NCBI RefSeq assembly: GCF_002278135.3
Contig: NZ_CP029425.2
Coordinates: 2,022,001 to 2,086,000, forward strand
Direction of reading: 5' to 3'
Origin: Bradyrhizobium ottawaense
GTDB lineage: Bacteria; Pseudomonadota; Alphaproteobacteria; Rhizobiales; Xanthobacteraceae
Length of the DNA stretch: 64,000 bases
The notes under the pieces are model-generated. The model ran no database searches, was not told the DNA's origin, and saw only the letters and a list, made by a program, of their open reading frames with translations. The translations under genes were made by a program, and so were the position numbers. This document shows positions 9,186-18,166 of this stretch, piece by piece. How positions within the stretch are numbered: the stretch's first letter is position 1; every line of letters begins with the position of its first letter.

Positions 9186-10191
9186 GCAAGGTCATGAGCA
9201 AGCAACCCAACACCAACATTCTCTGGTTCCTGCCGACCCACGGCGACGGCCGCTATCTCGGCACCGGCGTCGGCGGCCGTGAGGTCAATTTCAACTATCT
9301 GCGTCAGATCGCGCAGGCCGCCGACCAGCTCGGCTATTTCGGCGTGCTGCTGCCGACCGGGCGGTCCTGCGAGGATTCCTGGATCGTCGCCTCCGCAGTC
9401 GCACCGTTCACCGAACGGCTGCGTTACCTCGTGGCTGTCAGGCCCGGCCTGCAATCGCCGAGCGTTGCGGCGCGCATGACCGCGACGCTCGATCGCGTCA
9501 CGGGCGGCCGGCTGCTCGTCAACGTCGTCACCGGCGGCGATCCCGTCGAGAACAAGGGCGACGGCATCTTCCTCGGCCATGACGAGCGCTACGAGGTCAC
9601 CCGCGAGTTCCTGGGCGTCTATAGCGACCTGCTCGCCGGCAAGACGGTCAATGTCGAGGGCAAGCACATCCATGTCGAGGGCGGCAAGCTGCTGTTTCCG
9701 CCGGTGCAGTCGCCGCGCCCGCCGCTCTATTTCGGCGGACCAACGAGGAGGCCTGGGGTGCCGCGAACGAGCTGATCAGGCATGTCAGCGACGACACCAT
9801 CGCGCTGGCGCAGAAGAACTTTGCCCGCATGGACTCCGTCGGCCAGCAGCGCATGGCGCAGCTTCACGGCGGCAAGCGCGACAAGCTCGAGATCGCCCCG
9901 AACCTGTGGGCCGGCGTCGGCCTCGTGCGTGGCGGCGCCGGCACGGCGCTGGTGGGCGACGCCGAGACGGTGGCGGCCCGGATCAGGGAGTATCAGGAGA
10001 TCGGCATCGATACCTTCATCATGTCGGGCTATCCGCATCTGGAGGAGGCCTATCGCTTCGCCGAGCTGGTGTTCCCGCTGCTCTCGCTGGAGCAGCCCTC
10101 CAACGTGACGAAGCTGCACTTCAACGGCGGTCCGTTCGGCGAGACGGTCGGCAGCGACTTCCGTCCGCAACATCGGGTGTCGCAGTCATGA
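9182..10191 (+). pseudogene. ssuD: FMNH2-dependent alkanesulfonate monooxygenase SsuD, broken by an internal deletion
   Basis: SsuD cleaves alkanesulfonates to aldehyde and sulfite with FMNH2 and O2. The first about 185 codons match well ([48 protein letters not shown]). At about position 9738 the reading frame changes, and the protein resumes one frame over at [13 protein letters not shown], continuing through [37 protein letters not shown] and [11 protein letters not shown] to the normal C-terminus. Compared with remembered E. coli SsuD, about 56 residues between FGG and the TN(D/E)EAW helix are missing. The first frame ends in a stop at 9773-9775. A full-length enzyme cannot be made unless the assembly is wrong. 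Confidence 0.85.
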
Positions 10192-10994
10192 GCGTGATCG
10201 ACAGCGTTTCACTTCCGCGCAGCTTTCGTTTGCCGCGGATCGACGGCCTGATCCAGTGGATCGTGCCGCTCGCCATCATCGCGATCTGGCAGGTCGCCAG
10301 CGTGACCGGCTTCGTGCCGACGCGGGTGCTGCCGGCCCCGAGCGACGTCCTGCTCGCCGGCTGGAAGCTGCTGCTCTCCGGCGAGCTCGTCCGCAACATC
10401 TGGGTCTCGTTCTGGCGCGCCTCGATCGGTTTCCTGATCGGCGGCAGCATCGGCTTCGCGTTCGGCCTCGCCAACGGCCTGTCGCAGCTTTCGGCAAAAC
10501 TCACCGACACCACGTTGCAGATGGTGCGCAACGTGCCGCATCTGGCGCTGATCCCGCTGGTCATCCTGTGGTTCGGCATCGACGAGAGCGCAAAACTGTT
10601 CCTGGTGGCGCTGGGCGTGTTCTTCCCGATCTACCTCAACACGCTGCACGGCATCCGCACCGTCGATCCGCAGCTGGTCGAGATGGGCCGCATCTACGGC
10701 ATGACCGACGGCGAATTGTTCCGCCGTGTGATCTTCCCGGGCGCGCTGCCGTCGATCTTCGTCGGTATCCGCTTCGCGCTCGGCATCATGTGGCTGACCC
10801 TGATCGTCGCCGAGACCATCGCGGCGTCATCGGGCCTCGGCTACATGGCGATGCAGGCGCGCGAGTTCATGCTGATCGACGTCGTCGTGCTCTCGATCCT
10901 GATCTACGCCCTGCTCGGCAAGCTCGCCGACAGCGCCTCCCGCGTGCTGGAGCGTTTGACGCTCTCCTGGCACCCCGCCTTCCAGAAAAATTGA
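10188..10994 (+). CDS. ssuC: Aliphatic sulfonate ABC transporter permease SsuC
   Basis: A 268-residue inner-membrane permease of the SsuC/TauC type with about six membrane helices. The EAA-type cytoplasmic loop is [41 protein letters not shown], split by the conserved GA.PS.F and G. The start overlaps the ssuD stop (ATGA), which implies translational coupling and fixes the start. It should pair with the downstream ATPase to import sulfonates delivered by the two binding proteins. Confidence 0.92.
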   Translation: MSVIDSVSLPRSFRLPRIDGLIQWIVPLAIIAIWQVASVTGFVPTRVLPAPSDVLLAGWKLLLSGELVRNIWVSFWRASIGFLIGGSIGFAFGLANGLSQLSAKLTDTTLQMVRNVPHLALIPLVILWFGIDESAKLFLVALGVFFPIYLNTLHGIRTVDPQLVEMGRIYGMTDGELFRRVIFPGALPSIFVGIRFALGIMWLTLIVAETIAASSGLGYMAMQAREFMLIDVVVLSILIYALLGKLADSASRVLERLTLSWHPAFQKN

Positions 10995-11014
10995 GCAGAG
11001 ATACTGGGAATCAC

Positions 11015-11842
11015 ATGCAGACAGCCGTTCGTAGCTCCCTTCCGGAAACCGAGCTCGCCAGCCGCGCCAATTTTGCGCCTCACGCGCGCGTCGTGCGCGA
11101 GGCGCAAAGCACCGGCCTGCCGCTCAGCATCCGGGGCTTGCGCAAATCCTTCGGTAGCAACGAGGTGCTGCGCGGCATCGATTTGCACATTCCCGCCGGC
11201 CAGTTCGTCGCCATCGTGGGAAAAAGTGGTTGCGGCAAGAGCACGCTGCTGCGCCTCATCGCGGGCCTCGACAAGATCGACGCCGGCAGCATCAGCTTCG
11301 GCCAGGACATTCAGCCCGAGGACATCCGCGTCATGTTCCAGGAGCCGCGGCTTCTGCCCTGGGCGCGGGTGCTGGCCAATGTCGAGGTTGGCCTCGGCCG
11401 CGATCGTGCCTCCGCCGATGCCCATGCGCGCGCCGAGAAGGCCTTGAGCGAGGTCGGCCTTGCCGACAAGCGCGACCAGTGGCCGTCGGTGCTGTCGGGC
11501 GGCCAGAAGCAGCGCGTCGCGCTCGGCCGTGCGCTGGTTTCCCGTCCGCGCGTGCTGGCCTTCGACGAGCCGCTTGGTGCGCTGGATGCGCTGACCCGGA
11601 TCTCGATGCAGCGCCTTTTGGAGCGTGTCTGGCGCGACCAGGGCTTTACTGCGATTTTGGTGACCCATGACGTCGCCGAGGCCGTGGCGCTGGCGGACCG
11701 GGTGCTGGTGATCGAAGAGGGCCGCATCGCCCATGATGTCGTGGTTCACGCAGGCCGGCCGCGCCAGCGCGGCTCGGCCGAGCTTGCGGGTCTGGAGGGC
11801 TCGATCCTGAGCCACCTGTTGTCGGCGGACGATCGTACCTAG
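11015..11842 (+). CDS. ssuB: Aliphatic sulfonate ABC transporter ATPase SsuB
   Basis: A 275-residue ABC ATPase that powers sulfonate import. It has Walker [10 protein letters not shown] (69-77), Q-loop FQEPRLLPW, signature LSGGQ (160-164), Walker B LAFDEP (181-186) with the D-loop GALD, and the switch histidine in VTHDVAEA. The FQEPRLLPW loop is characteristic of the sulfonate/nitrate/taurine subfamily. It starts 20 bp after ssuC and has about 30 extra N-terminal residues before the ABC domain. Confidence 0.93.
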   Translation: MQTAVRSSLPETELASRANFAPHARVVREAQSTGLPLSIRGLRKSFGSNEVLRGIDLHIPAGQFVAIVGKSGCGKSTLLRLIAGLDKIDAGSISFGQDIQPEDIRVMFQEPRLLPWARVLANVEVGLGRDRASADAHARAEKALSEVGLADKRDQWPSVLSGGQKQRVALGRALVSRPRVLAFDEPLGALDALTRISMQRLLERVWRDQGFTAILVTHDVAEAVALADRVLVIEEGRIAHDVVVHAGRPRQRGSAELAGLEGSILSHLLSADDRT

Positions 11843-11874
11843 ATACAAGGGAACCCCGTCTCGGGGACCATGCC

Positions 11875-12456
11875 ATGAATGTAGTGCCTCGCGATCTCAT
11901 GACTGAAATCCCCATCTCGTCCGCCGATTTCCGCGGCGCCATGCGCCATCTCACCGGCGGCGTCAGCGTCATCACGGCCGGGCGGGGCAAGGACATCACC
12001 GGCATGACGGTGACCTCGGTGACCTCGCTGTCGGTCGAGCCGCCGACGCTGCTGGTCAGCATCAATCGCGACGCCTCGTCCTTCCCCTTGATCCGGCGCC
12101 ACGGCGCTTTCGGCGTGAACATCCTCAACGCCGACCAGCTCGACGTCGCCGAACGCTTTGCCGGCAAGGACGGGCTGAAGGGCGCTGACCGTTTCACGGG
12201 CGCCAAATGGGTGACGGCGGTCTCGGGCGTTCCGCTGCTCGTCGGCGCGCTGTCGGCCTTCGATTGCGAGGTCGAGGAGATCGTGGAGCGACATTCGCAC
12301 GGCATCGTCATCGGCCGTGTCAGGAACGTCAGGAATTCCACCCGCAACGCGGCGCTGGCCTATTGGCATGGCCAGTACGTGGCGGTCGACCAGGACGAGG
12401 ACGCCGCGAGGCTTGCGGACGTGAGCGTTCCCGCGCGCGGCCGGCGCGGCCTTTGA
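11875..12456 (+). CDS. Flavin reductase family protein (probable FMNH2 supplier)
   Basis: A 193-residue member of the HpaC/flavin-reductase-like family that reduces free FMN or FAD with NAD(P)H. The core starts at FRGAMRHLTGGVSVITAG and continues through TGMTVTSVTSLSVEPPTLLVSINR, the flavin-binding strand pair. It follows ssuB by 32 bp, so it is probably the source of reduced flavin for SsuD-type chemistry; it is unrelated in fold to E. coli SsuE. Translation may start at the listed ATG or 24 bp downstream at MTEIP. Confidence 0.85.
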   Translation: MNVVPRDLMTEIPISSADFRGAMRHLTGGVSVITAGRGKDITGMTVTSVTSLSVEPPTLLVSINRDASSFPLIRRHGAFGVNILNADQLDVAERFAGKDGLKGADRFTGAKWVTAVSGVPLLVGALSAFDCEVEEIVERHSHGIVIGRVRNVRNSTRNAALAYWHGQYVAVDQDEDAARLADVSVPARGRRGL

Positions 12457-12550
12457 TCGCGCGGGTGGCCGGCGCGGAAGGCTGGCCTTTTCCCCGTCAT
12501 CGCTCTAGAAGCGCCTGAGCCTCCCGCCGGGACGGCAATGGAGCGGATCG

Positions 12551-12709
12551 ATGAAGCGCGTCGCGACCTGGGCGTTCTATGCCATCGGCGCGCTGGCGAT
12601 CGCCTATCTCGCGCTCTACGCCTACGCGATGTTCTCGGGCCAGCCCGTGATCATCCCCGGCGATCCCATCCACATCTTCCGCAAGCCGGACGCGCCGAGT
12701 TATTCGTAG
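12551..12709 (+). CDS. Small single-pass membrane protein
   Basis: A 52-residue reading frame starting MKRVATWAFYAIG, with one membrane helix at about residues 6-29, then a short Pro-rich C-terminus (GQPVIIPGDPIHIF) ending in PSYS. A GGAGCGG site lies just before the ATG. The length, basic start and clean hydrophobic segment favour a real gene. The function is unknown; it may be the last gene of the sulfonate operon or stand alone. Confidence 0.6.
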   Translation: MKRVATWAFYAIGALAIAYLALYAYAMFSGQPVIIPGDPIHIFRKPDAPSYS

Positions 12710-12724
12710 ACACTCGGGAGGTTT

Positions 12725-12817
12725 CGTAGGGTGGGCAAAGGCGCACTTGCGCCGTGCCCACCATCTCGTTCCAATTGCCGTCAAATCGTGGGCACGCTTC
12801 GCTTTGCCCACCCTACG
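12725..12817. repeat. Palindromic intergenic repeat, copy 1
   Basis: The element is bounded by a perfect 16-bp inverted repeat (CGTAGGGTGGGCAAAG and its complement, 12725-12740 and 12802-12817), with an inner GTGCCCAC/GTGGGCAC pair. A second copy with the same ends lies at 45555-45646. No coding capacity. The structure suggests a mobile palindromic element related to REP or MITE repeats. Confidence 0.85.
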
Positions 12818-12827
12818 GCACCTGCAT

Positions 12828-13976
12828 TCATCCCCTCAAAATCGCCAGCGCCAGCGCTTGCGCGCGCGGCACGATGCTGTCGATATCGAGATACTCCTCC
12901 GGCGTGTGCGCGAGGCCGCCGACCGGCCCGAGGCCGCAGATGGTCGGCGTGCCCACGGCGGCGGTGAAGCCGGAATCGGCGCAGCCGCCGGAGAACTCGC
13001 CCTGGAGCGTGGTGAGGCCGGCCTCTCTTGCAGCCGCCTGGTAGTTCTCGAACAGCGCCTTCGAATCCGCGCTCTGCACCACGGGCACGAACTCGCCCTT
13101 GATGGTCAGCGTCGCACGCGTGCCCGGCACGTAAGACGTTGCGACGATGGTCTCGATCGTGTCCATCACCCGCGCACGATCCGCGGGATCGACATAGCGC
13201 AGGTCGATCTGGCCCTCGGCGTAAGGCGCCGTGGTGTTGACGGACTGTCCGCCCGAGACCAGGCCGACATTGAGCGTGATGCCCTTGTCGAGATCCGTGA
13301 GCGCGTGGATCTGCACGATCTTGTGCGCGAGCTCGCCGATCGCGCTGACACCCGCGGCGAAATTGGCGCCGGAATGCGCGGCTTTGCCGGTGATGCCGAG
13401 ATGCATGAAGATGCCGCCCTTGCGGCCCGTCACGACGTTGCCGGTGGGGCGGCCCGGCTCGGAATTGAACACGGCGCGGGCGGAGCGGCCTTCACGCTCG
13501 ATCACGGGCCGCGAGGAGGGCGAGCCGATCTCCTCGTCCGAGGTGATCAGCAGCTTGATCGGATGCGGGTTGCCGCCGAATTTGTGGAAGGCGGTCGCGA
13601 CGAAGATGTTCATGACGACGCCGGACTTCATGTCGGCGACGCCAGGCCCATAGGCGCGGCCGTCCCTGATCGTGAACGGGCGCCGCTCCGCTTCACCCTT
13701 GCCGAACACGGTGTCGCGGTGTCCCATCAACAGCACCGGCTTCTCGTTGCTGCCGGGCTTGGCCACCTCGGCATGGATCGCGTCGCCGAAGGCGTCGTGG
13801 CTCTCGCGCCGGAACGGAATGCCATGCTCGGCAAAATGCCGCTCGAACCGCGCACCGACCGCATCGACGCCCTCCTTGTCGTAGGAGCCGGAATCGATGT
13901 TCACGACATCGCGAAGCAGATCGATCATCGCCTGCCGCTGCGATGCCAGCCAGTCCGTGATTTGAGATTGAGACAT
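12828..13976 (-). CDS. M20 family metallopeptidase (carboxypeptidase G2-like)
   Basis: A 382-residue zinc-dependent hydrolase of the M20A/ArgE-CPG2 group. The metal ligands are visible: H in LLMGHRDTVF, D in GPGVADMKSG, the E-E pair in TSDEEIGS and a C-terminal H in GLAHTPEEYL. The dimerisation domain lies between GITGKAAHSG and about residue 290. The substrate is probably an N-acylated amino acid or glutamate conjugate. The chosen ATG has a GAGGG ribosome site; a second ATG 21 bp upstream is possible. No signal peptide is seen, so it should be cytoplasmic. Confidence 0.88.
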   Translation of the reverse strand: MSQSQITDWLASQRQAMIDLLRDVVNIDSGSYDKEGVDAVGARFERHFAEHGIPFRRESHDAFGDAIHAEVAKPGSNEKPVLLMGHRDTVFGKGEAERRPFTIRDGRAYGPGVADMKSGVVMNIFVATAFHKFGGNPHPIKLLITSDEEIGSPSSRPVIEREGRSARAVFNSEPGRPTGNVVTGRKGGIFMHLGITGKAAHSGANFAAGVSAIGELAHKIVQIHALTDLDKGITLNVGLVSGGQSVNTTAPYAEGQIDLRYVDPADRARVMDTIETIVATSYVPGTRATLTIKGEFVPVVQSADSKALFENYQAAAREAGLTTLQGEFSGGCADSGFTAAVGTPTICGLGPVGGLAHTPEEYLDIDSIVPRAQALALAILRG

Positions 13977-14063
13977 GTTTACCCTCGTGGTTCTCACGCG
14001 GGGTTATAGGGCTTCGCATGCGTGCGACCTAGTCGGAGAACGCGGTGCGGCCATGTCCATCGC

Positions 14064-14191
14064 TGTCGTCCCCGCGAACGCGGGGACCCATACCGCGGAA
14101 TCTATCGACTGAAGGCGATAGAGGTACCGAACGACGAATCTTCGCCAAACTCCCCCCTGGCGTAATGGGTCATGGCTTTCGCCAGGACGAC
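14064..14191. repeat. Bradyrhizobium-type intergenic palindromic repeat, copy A
   Basis: Opens with TGTCGTCCCCGCGAACGCGG, continues with GGACCCATACCGCG...TCTATCG and ends in a CTTTCGCCAGGACGAC arm. The same arrangement recurs at 21608-21751, with matching blocks GGACCCATACCGCG, TCTATCGA and CTTCGCCAAACT. It is noncoding and folds into a large hairpin. Confidence 0.7.
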
Positions 14192-14236
14192 GGCGGAGGG
14201 TGGGGCGGCGGTGCGAGCCCCGCTCGCAAAGAAGAA

Positions 14237-14259
14237 CGCCCGGGACCCGCCCCGGGCAT
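14237..14259 (-). terminator. Hairpin terminator of the haloperoxidase-like gene
   Basis: On the minus strand a GCCCGGGG/CCCGGGC stem lies within 2 bp of the stop codon and is followed by a T/C-rich tract (GTTCTTCTTT). The position and shape fit a Rho-independent terminator. Confidence 0.65.
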
Positions 14260-14260
14260 T

Positions 14261-15511
14261 CTAACGCTTCGGTTCCGCCATTGCCTCCACACCGCGAAGC
14301 TGCGTCGCGACGACCAGCGCGCCGATCTTCCGACCCATGTCCTTGCCGACTTCGGTCGAGAACCGGTAGTGGAAGCCGGCCCAGATGCGCGCATTGGAGA
14401 CTTCGTCGCTATAGTCCTGGAGCCGCGACCATTTGCGCGTGACCCCTGGCGCCGTCGGGCTGGTCAGTGAGAACTCGCCAAAATCTCCAACGACGGTCTG
14501 GAGCACGGTCGAAATTGCGGCCGAGATGATGCAGTGAGCGCAGGGATATTCAGGATGCATCGGCGTGTCCCCAAGCGGCAGCCAGGAGGGATCGCGAGGC
14601 GTTGCGGCATTCGAGGTCAGATCGGCATTGCGTATGGCCGTGATCGGGCGCCAGAAATTGTAATGGTACTTGGCGTCGAACACGGCAACGATGGCATCGT
14701 TCCCGGCAATCGACGTCAGGGCGAACAGGCGGGCGCAGTCGACGAGATCCACTCCCTTGGCCAAGGCGGCCTGCCTCACGATGGGATTGTAGGTGCGGGC
14801 GCCGACAGAGAACCAGAAGCGGCCGATCGTCGTCTGCTCGGGTGTCCGGGTCGGGCTGCCTCTGCCGCCGACCTCGCGGATTTCGTTGACGTCCCTGGTC
14901 CAAACCTCTGAATCGAGTGCCGGCGGTGGTCCGGGGCGAAACTGCGATCCGGACGCCATGACCCACGGCGTTGTCGCACCGGTGGTCGAGAAGAGCGGGA
15001 CGACGGTTGGAATATAGGCGCCCGGTGTGGTCGGGGGCCGGTACGTTTCCACGGCGGCGCTGCCATCGTTCGCGCGAAGCTGGATGATCTGCGCCGCAGC
15101 TTCTTTCCCGAGCGCGATGCCGGCGCTCTTGGACTCGCCCTCGGCAATCGGCGTCAGCGCGTTCGTCAGTGTCGCATCCAGGTCCGGCTTGAGGTCCGGA
15201 TAGATCGACAGCAGCACGTCGTGAGCCGCAACTGCCCCCGCGGCTTCCCGCGAGGTCGAACGCTCCGCGGACAGCGTGACCTTGTAAGGCGCGTAGCGGC
15301 GGTCGATCGCATTGACGGCCTCGAACATTGCAACGTGCATCATGGACAAGGCGCGGCTGTGCGGCGCCGGAAGAATCTGTTTCTCGGCGGCGATCGCATC
15401 GGCTTTGGCGTTCCAGTCCATGATTACGTCCGCGCGCGCAAGCGGCGCGGTGGCCGAGATCAGCGCTGCAATCAGCGAAAAGCGGGAGATCGTCCACGAA
15501 GCGTATTTCAT
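14261..15511 (-). CDS. Vanadium-dependent haloperoxidase / PAP2-like phosphatase family protein
   Basis: A 416-residue exported protein with a signal peptide (about 1-27, ending APLARAD). Three blocks of the vanadate-binding or phosphatase site can be seen: the FWRPITAIR segment (about 290), the EYPCAHC segment where HPEYP...H supplies the catalytic histidine, and the ARIWAGFHYRFSTEVGKDMG block with the distal R and H. The middle block has Cys where classical enzymes carry S-G-H-S, a variant common in bacterial members. Activity could be haloperoxidase or acid phosphatase. It is monocistronic, with its own terminator directly after the stop. Confidence 0.83.
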   Translation of the reverse strand: MKYASWTISRFSLIAALISATAPLARADVIMDWNAKADAIAAEKQILPAPHSRALSMMHVAMFEAVNAIDRRYAPYKVTLSAERSTSREAAGAVAAHDVLLSIYPDLKPDLDATLTNALTPIAEGESKSAGIALGKEAAAQIIQLRANDGSAAVETYRPPTTPGAYIPTVVPLFSTTGATTPWVMASGSQFRPGPPPALDSEVWTRDVNEIREVGGRGSPTRTPEQTTIGRFWFSVGARTYNPIVRQAALAKGVDLVDCARLFALTSIAGNDAIVAVFDAKYHYNFWRPITAIRNADLTSNAATPRDPSWLPLGDTPMHPEYPCAHCIISAAISTVLQTVVGDFGEFSLTSPTAPGVTRKWSRLQDYSDEVSNARIWAGFHYRFSTEVGKDMGRKIGALVVATQLRGVEAMAEPKR

Positions 15512-15717
15512 GGCGTGCCCTTTCGGTTAAGGAGGTTCGCGAAACGCGGATGCGGCACCTCGCCGGCATCCTGCCAAGCGGCATCGGGACTCTAACGATG
15601 TTGCGGCGTGTCCTTTGTGAACTGCTTCACGCACCGTTCCTCCCGGCGCTGTCCCGGCCCCACGCGCAATTGCGCAGCAGGCGGGGACGACACCAGCATA
15701 GCACTACCCCGCAAAGA

Positions 15718-15744
15718 AAAATGCCCGGGACTGGCCCGGGCATT
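15718..15744 (-). terminator. Terminator of the fliF-flbD operon
   Basis: The minus-strand sequence AATGCCCGGGCCAGTCCCGG and the following GCATTTTTC form a GCCCGGG/CCCGGGC hairpin directly followed by a T5 run, about 25 bp after the flbD stop. It is a typical Rho-independent terminator. Confidence 0.8.
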
Positions 15745-15769
15745 CGCATCTCAATTTTGTCAGAAGCCC

Positions 15770-17155
15770 TTACGCTCCCATCATCGGTATGCGCGGATAC
15801 TCGCCCGGCGTTCCCGCGGGCGTGATCGGGATGCCGCCGTCGGAATATTCGTTGAGCTTGTTGCGCAGCGTGCGGATCGAGATGCCCAGGATGTTGGCGG
15901 CATGGGTCCGGTTGCCGAGGCAGTGCTTCAGTGTCTCCAGGATCAGGTCGCGCTCGACATCGGCGACGGTGCGCCCCACCAGCGCGCGCGTCACCTGCTC
16001 GGCGGCCATCGTGGCATGCGCCACGGCCGGCACGGTTTTCGCGAGGTCGAGGCGGTCGCCGTCCGGGGTGAGGATCGCGTCGGCTCCGATCTCGTCGCCC
16101 TGCGCCATCAGCACGGAGCGGTGCATGGTGTTTTCGAGCTCGCGGACGTTGCCCTGCCAGCGGTTGGCCGAGAGCACGCGGCGCGCTTCCGCCGAGATCG
16201 GGCGCACCGGCACTCCGTTGGCTTCGGCGTACTTCTTCACGAAGTGCTGAGCGAGCTCGAGGATGTCGAGGGGACGCTCACGCAGCGGCGGGATCTTCAG
16301 GTTGACGACGTTGAGGCGGAACAGCAGGTCCTCGCGGAACGTGCCTTCGCGCACGGCCTCGGCCAGATTGCGGTTCGAGGTCGCGATGATGCGGATGTCG
16401 ACCGGCACCGGCTTGGTGCCGCCGACGCGGTCGATCACGCGCTCCTGGATGGCGCGCAGCAGTTTCGATTGCAGGCGGACGTCCATCTCGGAGATTTCGT
16501 CCAGCAGCAGCGTGCCGCCGGTCGCCTCCTCGAACTTGCCGATGCGGCGCGCGATCGCGCCGGTGAAGGCACCCTTCTCGTGGCCGAACAGCTCGGATTC
16601 CAGGAGATGCTCGGGAATAGCGGCGCAGTTGATGGAGATGAAGGGGCGCTTGGCGCGCGCCGAGCGGGTGTGGACGTAGCGGGCCAGCACTTCCTTACCC
16701 GTTCCGGACTCACCGGTGACCATTACCGAGGCGTCGGATCCTGCGATCTGCTGCGCCAGCTTGATCACCTTCGCCATCGCCTCGTCGCGATAGACCAGCT
16801 CGCGGGAATCGTTGGCGACCGCGGCCAGCACCGCGGCGATCAGCTCCGGGTCCGGCGGCAGCGGGATGTATTCCTTGGCGCCGGCGTGGATCGCGGCGAC
16901 CGCGGCGCGGGCGTCGTTGGTGATGCCGCAGGCGACGATCGGGGCGTGGATGTGCTCGGCCTCGAGCCGCATCACGAGGTCGCGGATGTCGAGGGCGACG
17001 TCGACCAGCAGGAGGTCGGCGCCCTTGCCGCCGCGCAGCACGCGCATGGCCTGGTCGTGATCCTCGGCATGGGTCACGGTGGCGCCGTTGTCCATCGCGA
17101 TCTTGGTGGCGGTGGTGAGCTGGCCCTTCAATGTGCCAACGATGAGAAGCCGCAT
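15770..17155 (-). CDS. flbD: FlbD, sigma-54-dependent flagellar transcription regulator
   Basis: A 461-residue NtrC-type activator that switches on late flagellar genes with RpoN. The receiver-like domain (about 1-120) keeps an aspartate in LLLVDVA (D52) but is otherwise shortened. The AAA+ domain has Walker A GESGTGKE (148-155), the sigma-54 contact loop GAFTGA (195-200) and Walker B LLLDEIS. A Fis-type HTH (about 405-435, THAANILGISIRTLRNKLNE) binds DNA. It is the last gene of the fliF-fliG-fliH-fliN-flbD operon, the Caulobacter order. A sigma-54 promoter before fliK in this window is a probable target. Confidence 0.95.
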   Translation of the reverse strand: MRLLIVGTLKGQLTTATKIAMDNGATVTHAEDHDQAMRVLRGGKGADLLLVDVALDIRDLVMRLEAEHIHAPIVACGITNDARAAVAAIHAGAKEYIPLPPDPELIAAVLAAVANDSRELVYRDEAMAKVIKLAQQIAGSDASVMVTGESGTGKEVLARYVHTRSARAKRPFISINCAAIPEHLLESELFGHEKGAFTGAIARRIGKFEEATGGTLLLDEISEMDVRLQSKLLRAIQERVIDRVGGTKPVPVDIRIIATSNRNLAEAVREGTFREDLLFRLNVVNLKIPPLRERPLDILELAQHFVKKYAEANGVPVRPISAEARRVLSANRWQGNVRELENTMHRSVLMAQGDEIGADAILTPDGDRLDLAKTVPAVAHATMAAEQVTRALVGRTVADVERDLILETLKHCLGNRTHAANILGISIRTLRNKLNEYSDGGIPITPAGTPGEYPRIPMMGA

Positions 17156-17188
17156 GTCAGTCTCCTGTCCGTCTGGTCGCGCGCGCTA

Positions 17189-17539
17189 TCAGCTGCGTTC
17201 GGTCTTGATGATTTCGGTCATGGTCACGCCGAGCTTGTCCTCGACCAGGACGACTTCGCCGCGGGCGACCAGCTTGTTGTTGACGTAGATGTCGATGGCC
17301 TCGCCGACGCGGCGGTCGAGCTCGAGCACGGTGCCGGGTCCGAGCTTCAGGAGCTCACTGACGTCCATCTTCGAGCGGCCGAGCACGGCCGAGACCTGCA
17401 CGGGAACGTCGAACACCGCCTCGAGATCGGCGGCGGCACGCGCCGCATATTCGTCCTCGTTGTAGCCGACATCCGTGCCGGTGGGCGGCATCGGGCCGTT
17501 GAGATCGGGCAGCGGGACCTGTCCGTCGGTATCGCTCAT
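17189..17539 (-). CDS. fliN: Flagellar motor switch protein FliN
   Basis: A 116-residue C-ring protein. The C-terminal SpoA domain (about 40-113) is clear: FDVPVQVSAVLGRSKMDVSEL, GPGTVLELDRRVGEAIDIYVNNKLVARGEVV split by conserved glycines, and a final LGVTMTEII. The N-terminal 40 residues are acidic and Pro-rich. With FliG it forms the switch complex that sets the direction of rotation. Only 3 bp separate it from fliH upstream. Confidence 0.94.
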   Translation of the reverse strand: MSDTDGQVPLPDLNGPMPPTGTDVGYNEDEYAARAAADLEAVFDVPVQVSAVLGRSKMDVSELLKLGPGTVLELDRRVGEAIDIYVNNKLVARGEVVLVEDKLGVTMTEIIKTERS

Positions 17540-17542
17540 GGC

Positions 17543-18166
17543 TTAGCTCCCCCTGCGGGACGCGACATAGCGTCCAACCATTTCGTCGATCTTGGCCGCG
17601 ATGGCGCCGCGCTCCAGCACGACGCCGCCATCGGCCCATTCGATCCGGCAGTCGCCGGTCGCAATCTCCGGCTCGGCCAGGATCACCAGCCGTCCTTCGA
17701 AGCCGCTCTGCTTGGCGAGCCGCTCGATCTTCTCGCGGGCGCTGTCGTAGAGCGCGTCGTTGATGCGGACTACCAGATGCGGTGTCGCGACCAGATGCGA
17801 GAAGCAGTCCTTGACCAGTGCGACGATCTCGCCGAGCGGCTCGGCGGCGACCAGGTCTGCGCACAGCTTGCGCGCAACCGCCACCGCAACGTCGACCGCC
17901 TCGGTTTCCATCTTGGATTCGATGTTGCAGATGCCGGATGCGATGCCGCGGATGCCGATATTGATCTCTTCCATGGCAAGCGCGACGCGGCGGTCGCTCT
18001 CGGCCTTGGCCTCCTGCTGGCCGGCGGCAAAGCCGTCCTGATAGGCGCGCGCCTCGGCTTCCGCGACCTTCTGGGCGATCTCCGCAGCGGTCGCGGCCTT
18101 CTCGCGTGTCGTCCGCTCGGGCGCCGCGAAGTCGGTATCGAACAGGAATTTTGCCGGAGCGGCCAT
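17543..18166 (-). CDS. fliH: FliH-like flagellar export regulator (FlbE)
   Basis: A 207-residue protein at the position of Caulobacter flbE/fliH. It has an N-terminal FLFDTDFAAP motif, a long charged helix rich in Ala/Glu (about 25-75, including AYQDGFAAGQQEAKAES), then a globular part (about 85-200). It is expected to bind the export ATPase FliI and the C ring. The start shares one base with the fliG stop (TGATG), implying coupled translation. FliH proteins diverge strongly, so the call rests on operon position together with the helix pattern. Confidence 0.85.
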   Translation of the reverse strand: MAAPAKFLFDTDFAAPERTTREKAATAAEIAQKVAEAEARAYQDGFAAGQQEAKAESDRRVALAMEEINIGIRGIASGICNIESKMETEAVDVAVAVARKLCADLVAAEPLGEIVALVKDCFSHLVATPHLVVRINDALYDSAREKIERLAKQSGFEGRLVILAEPEIATGDCRIEWADGGVVLERGAIAAKIDEMVGRYVASRRGS

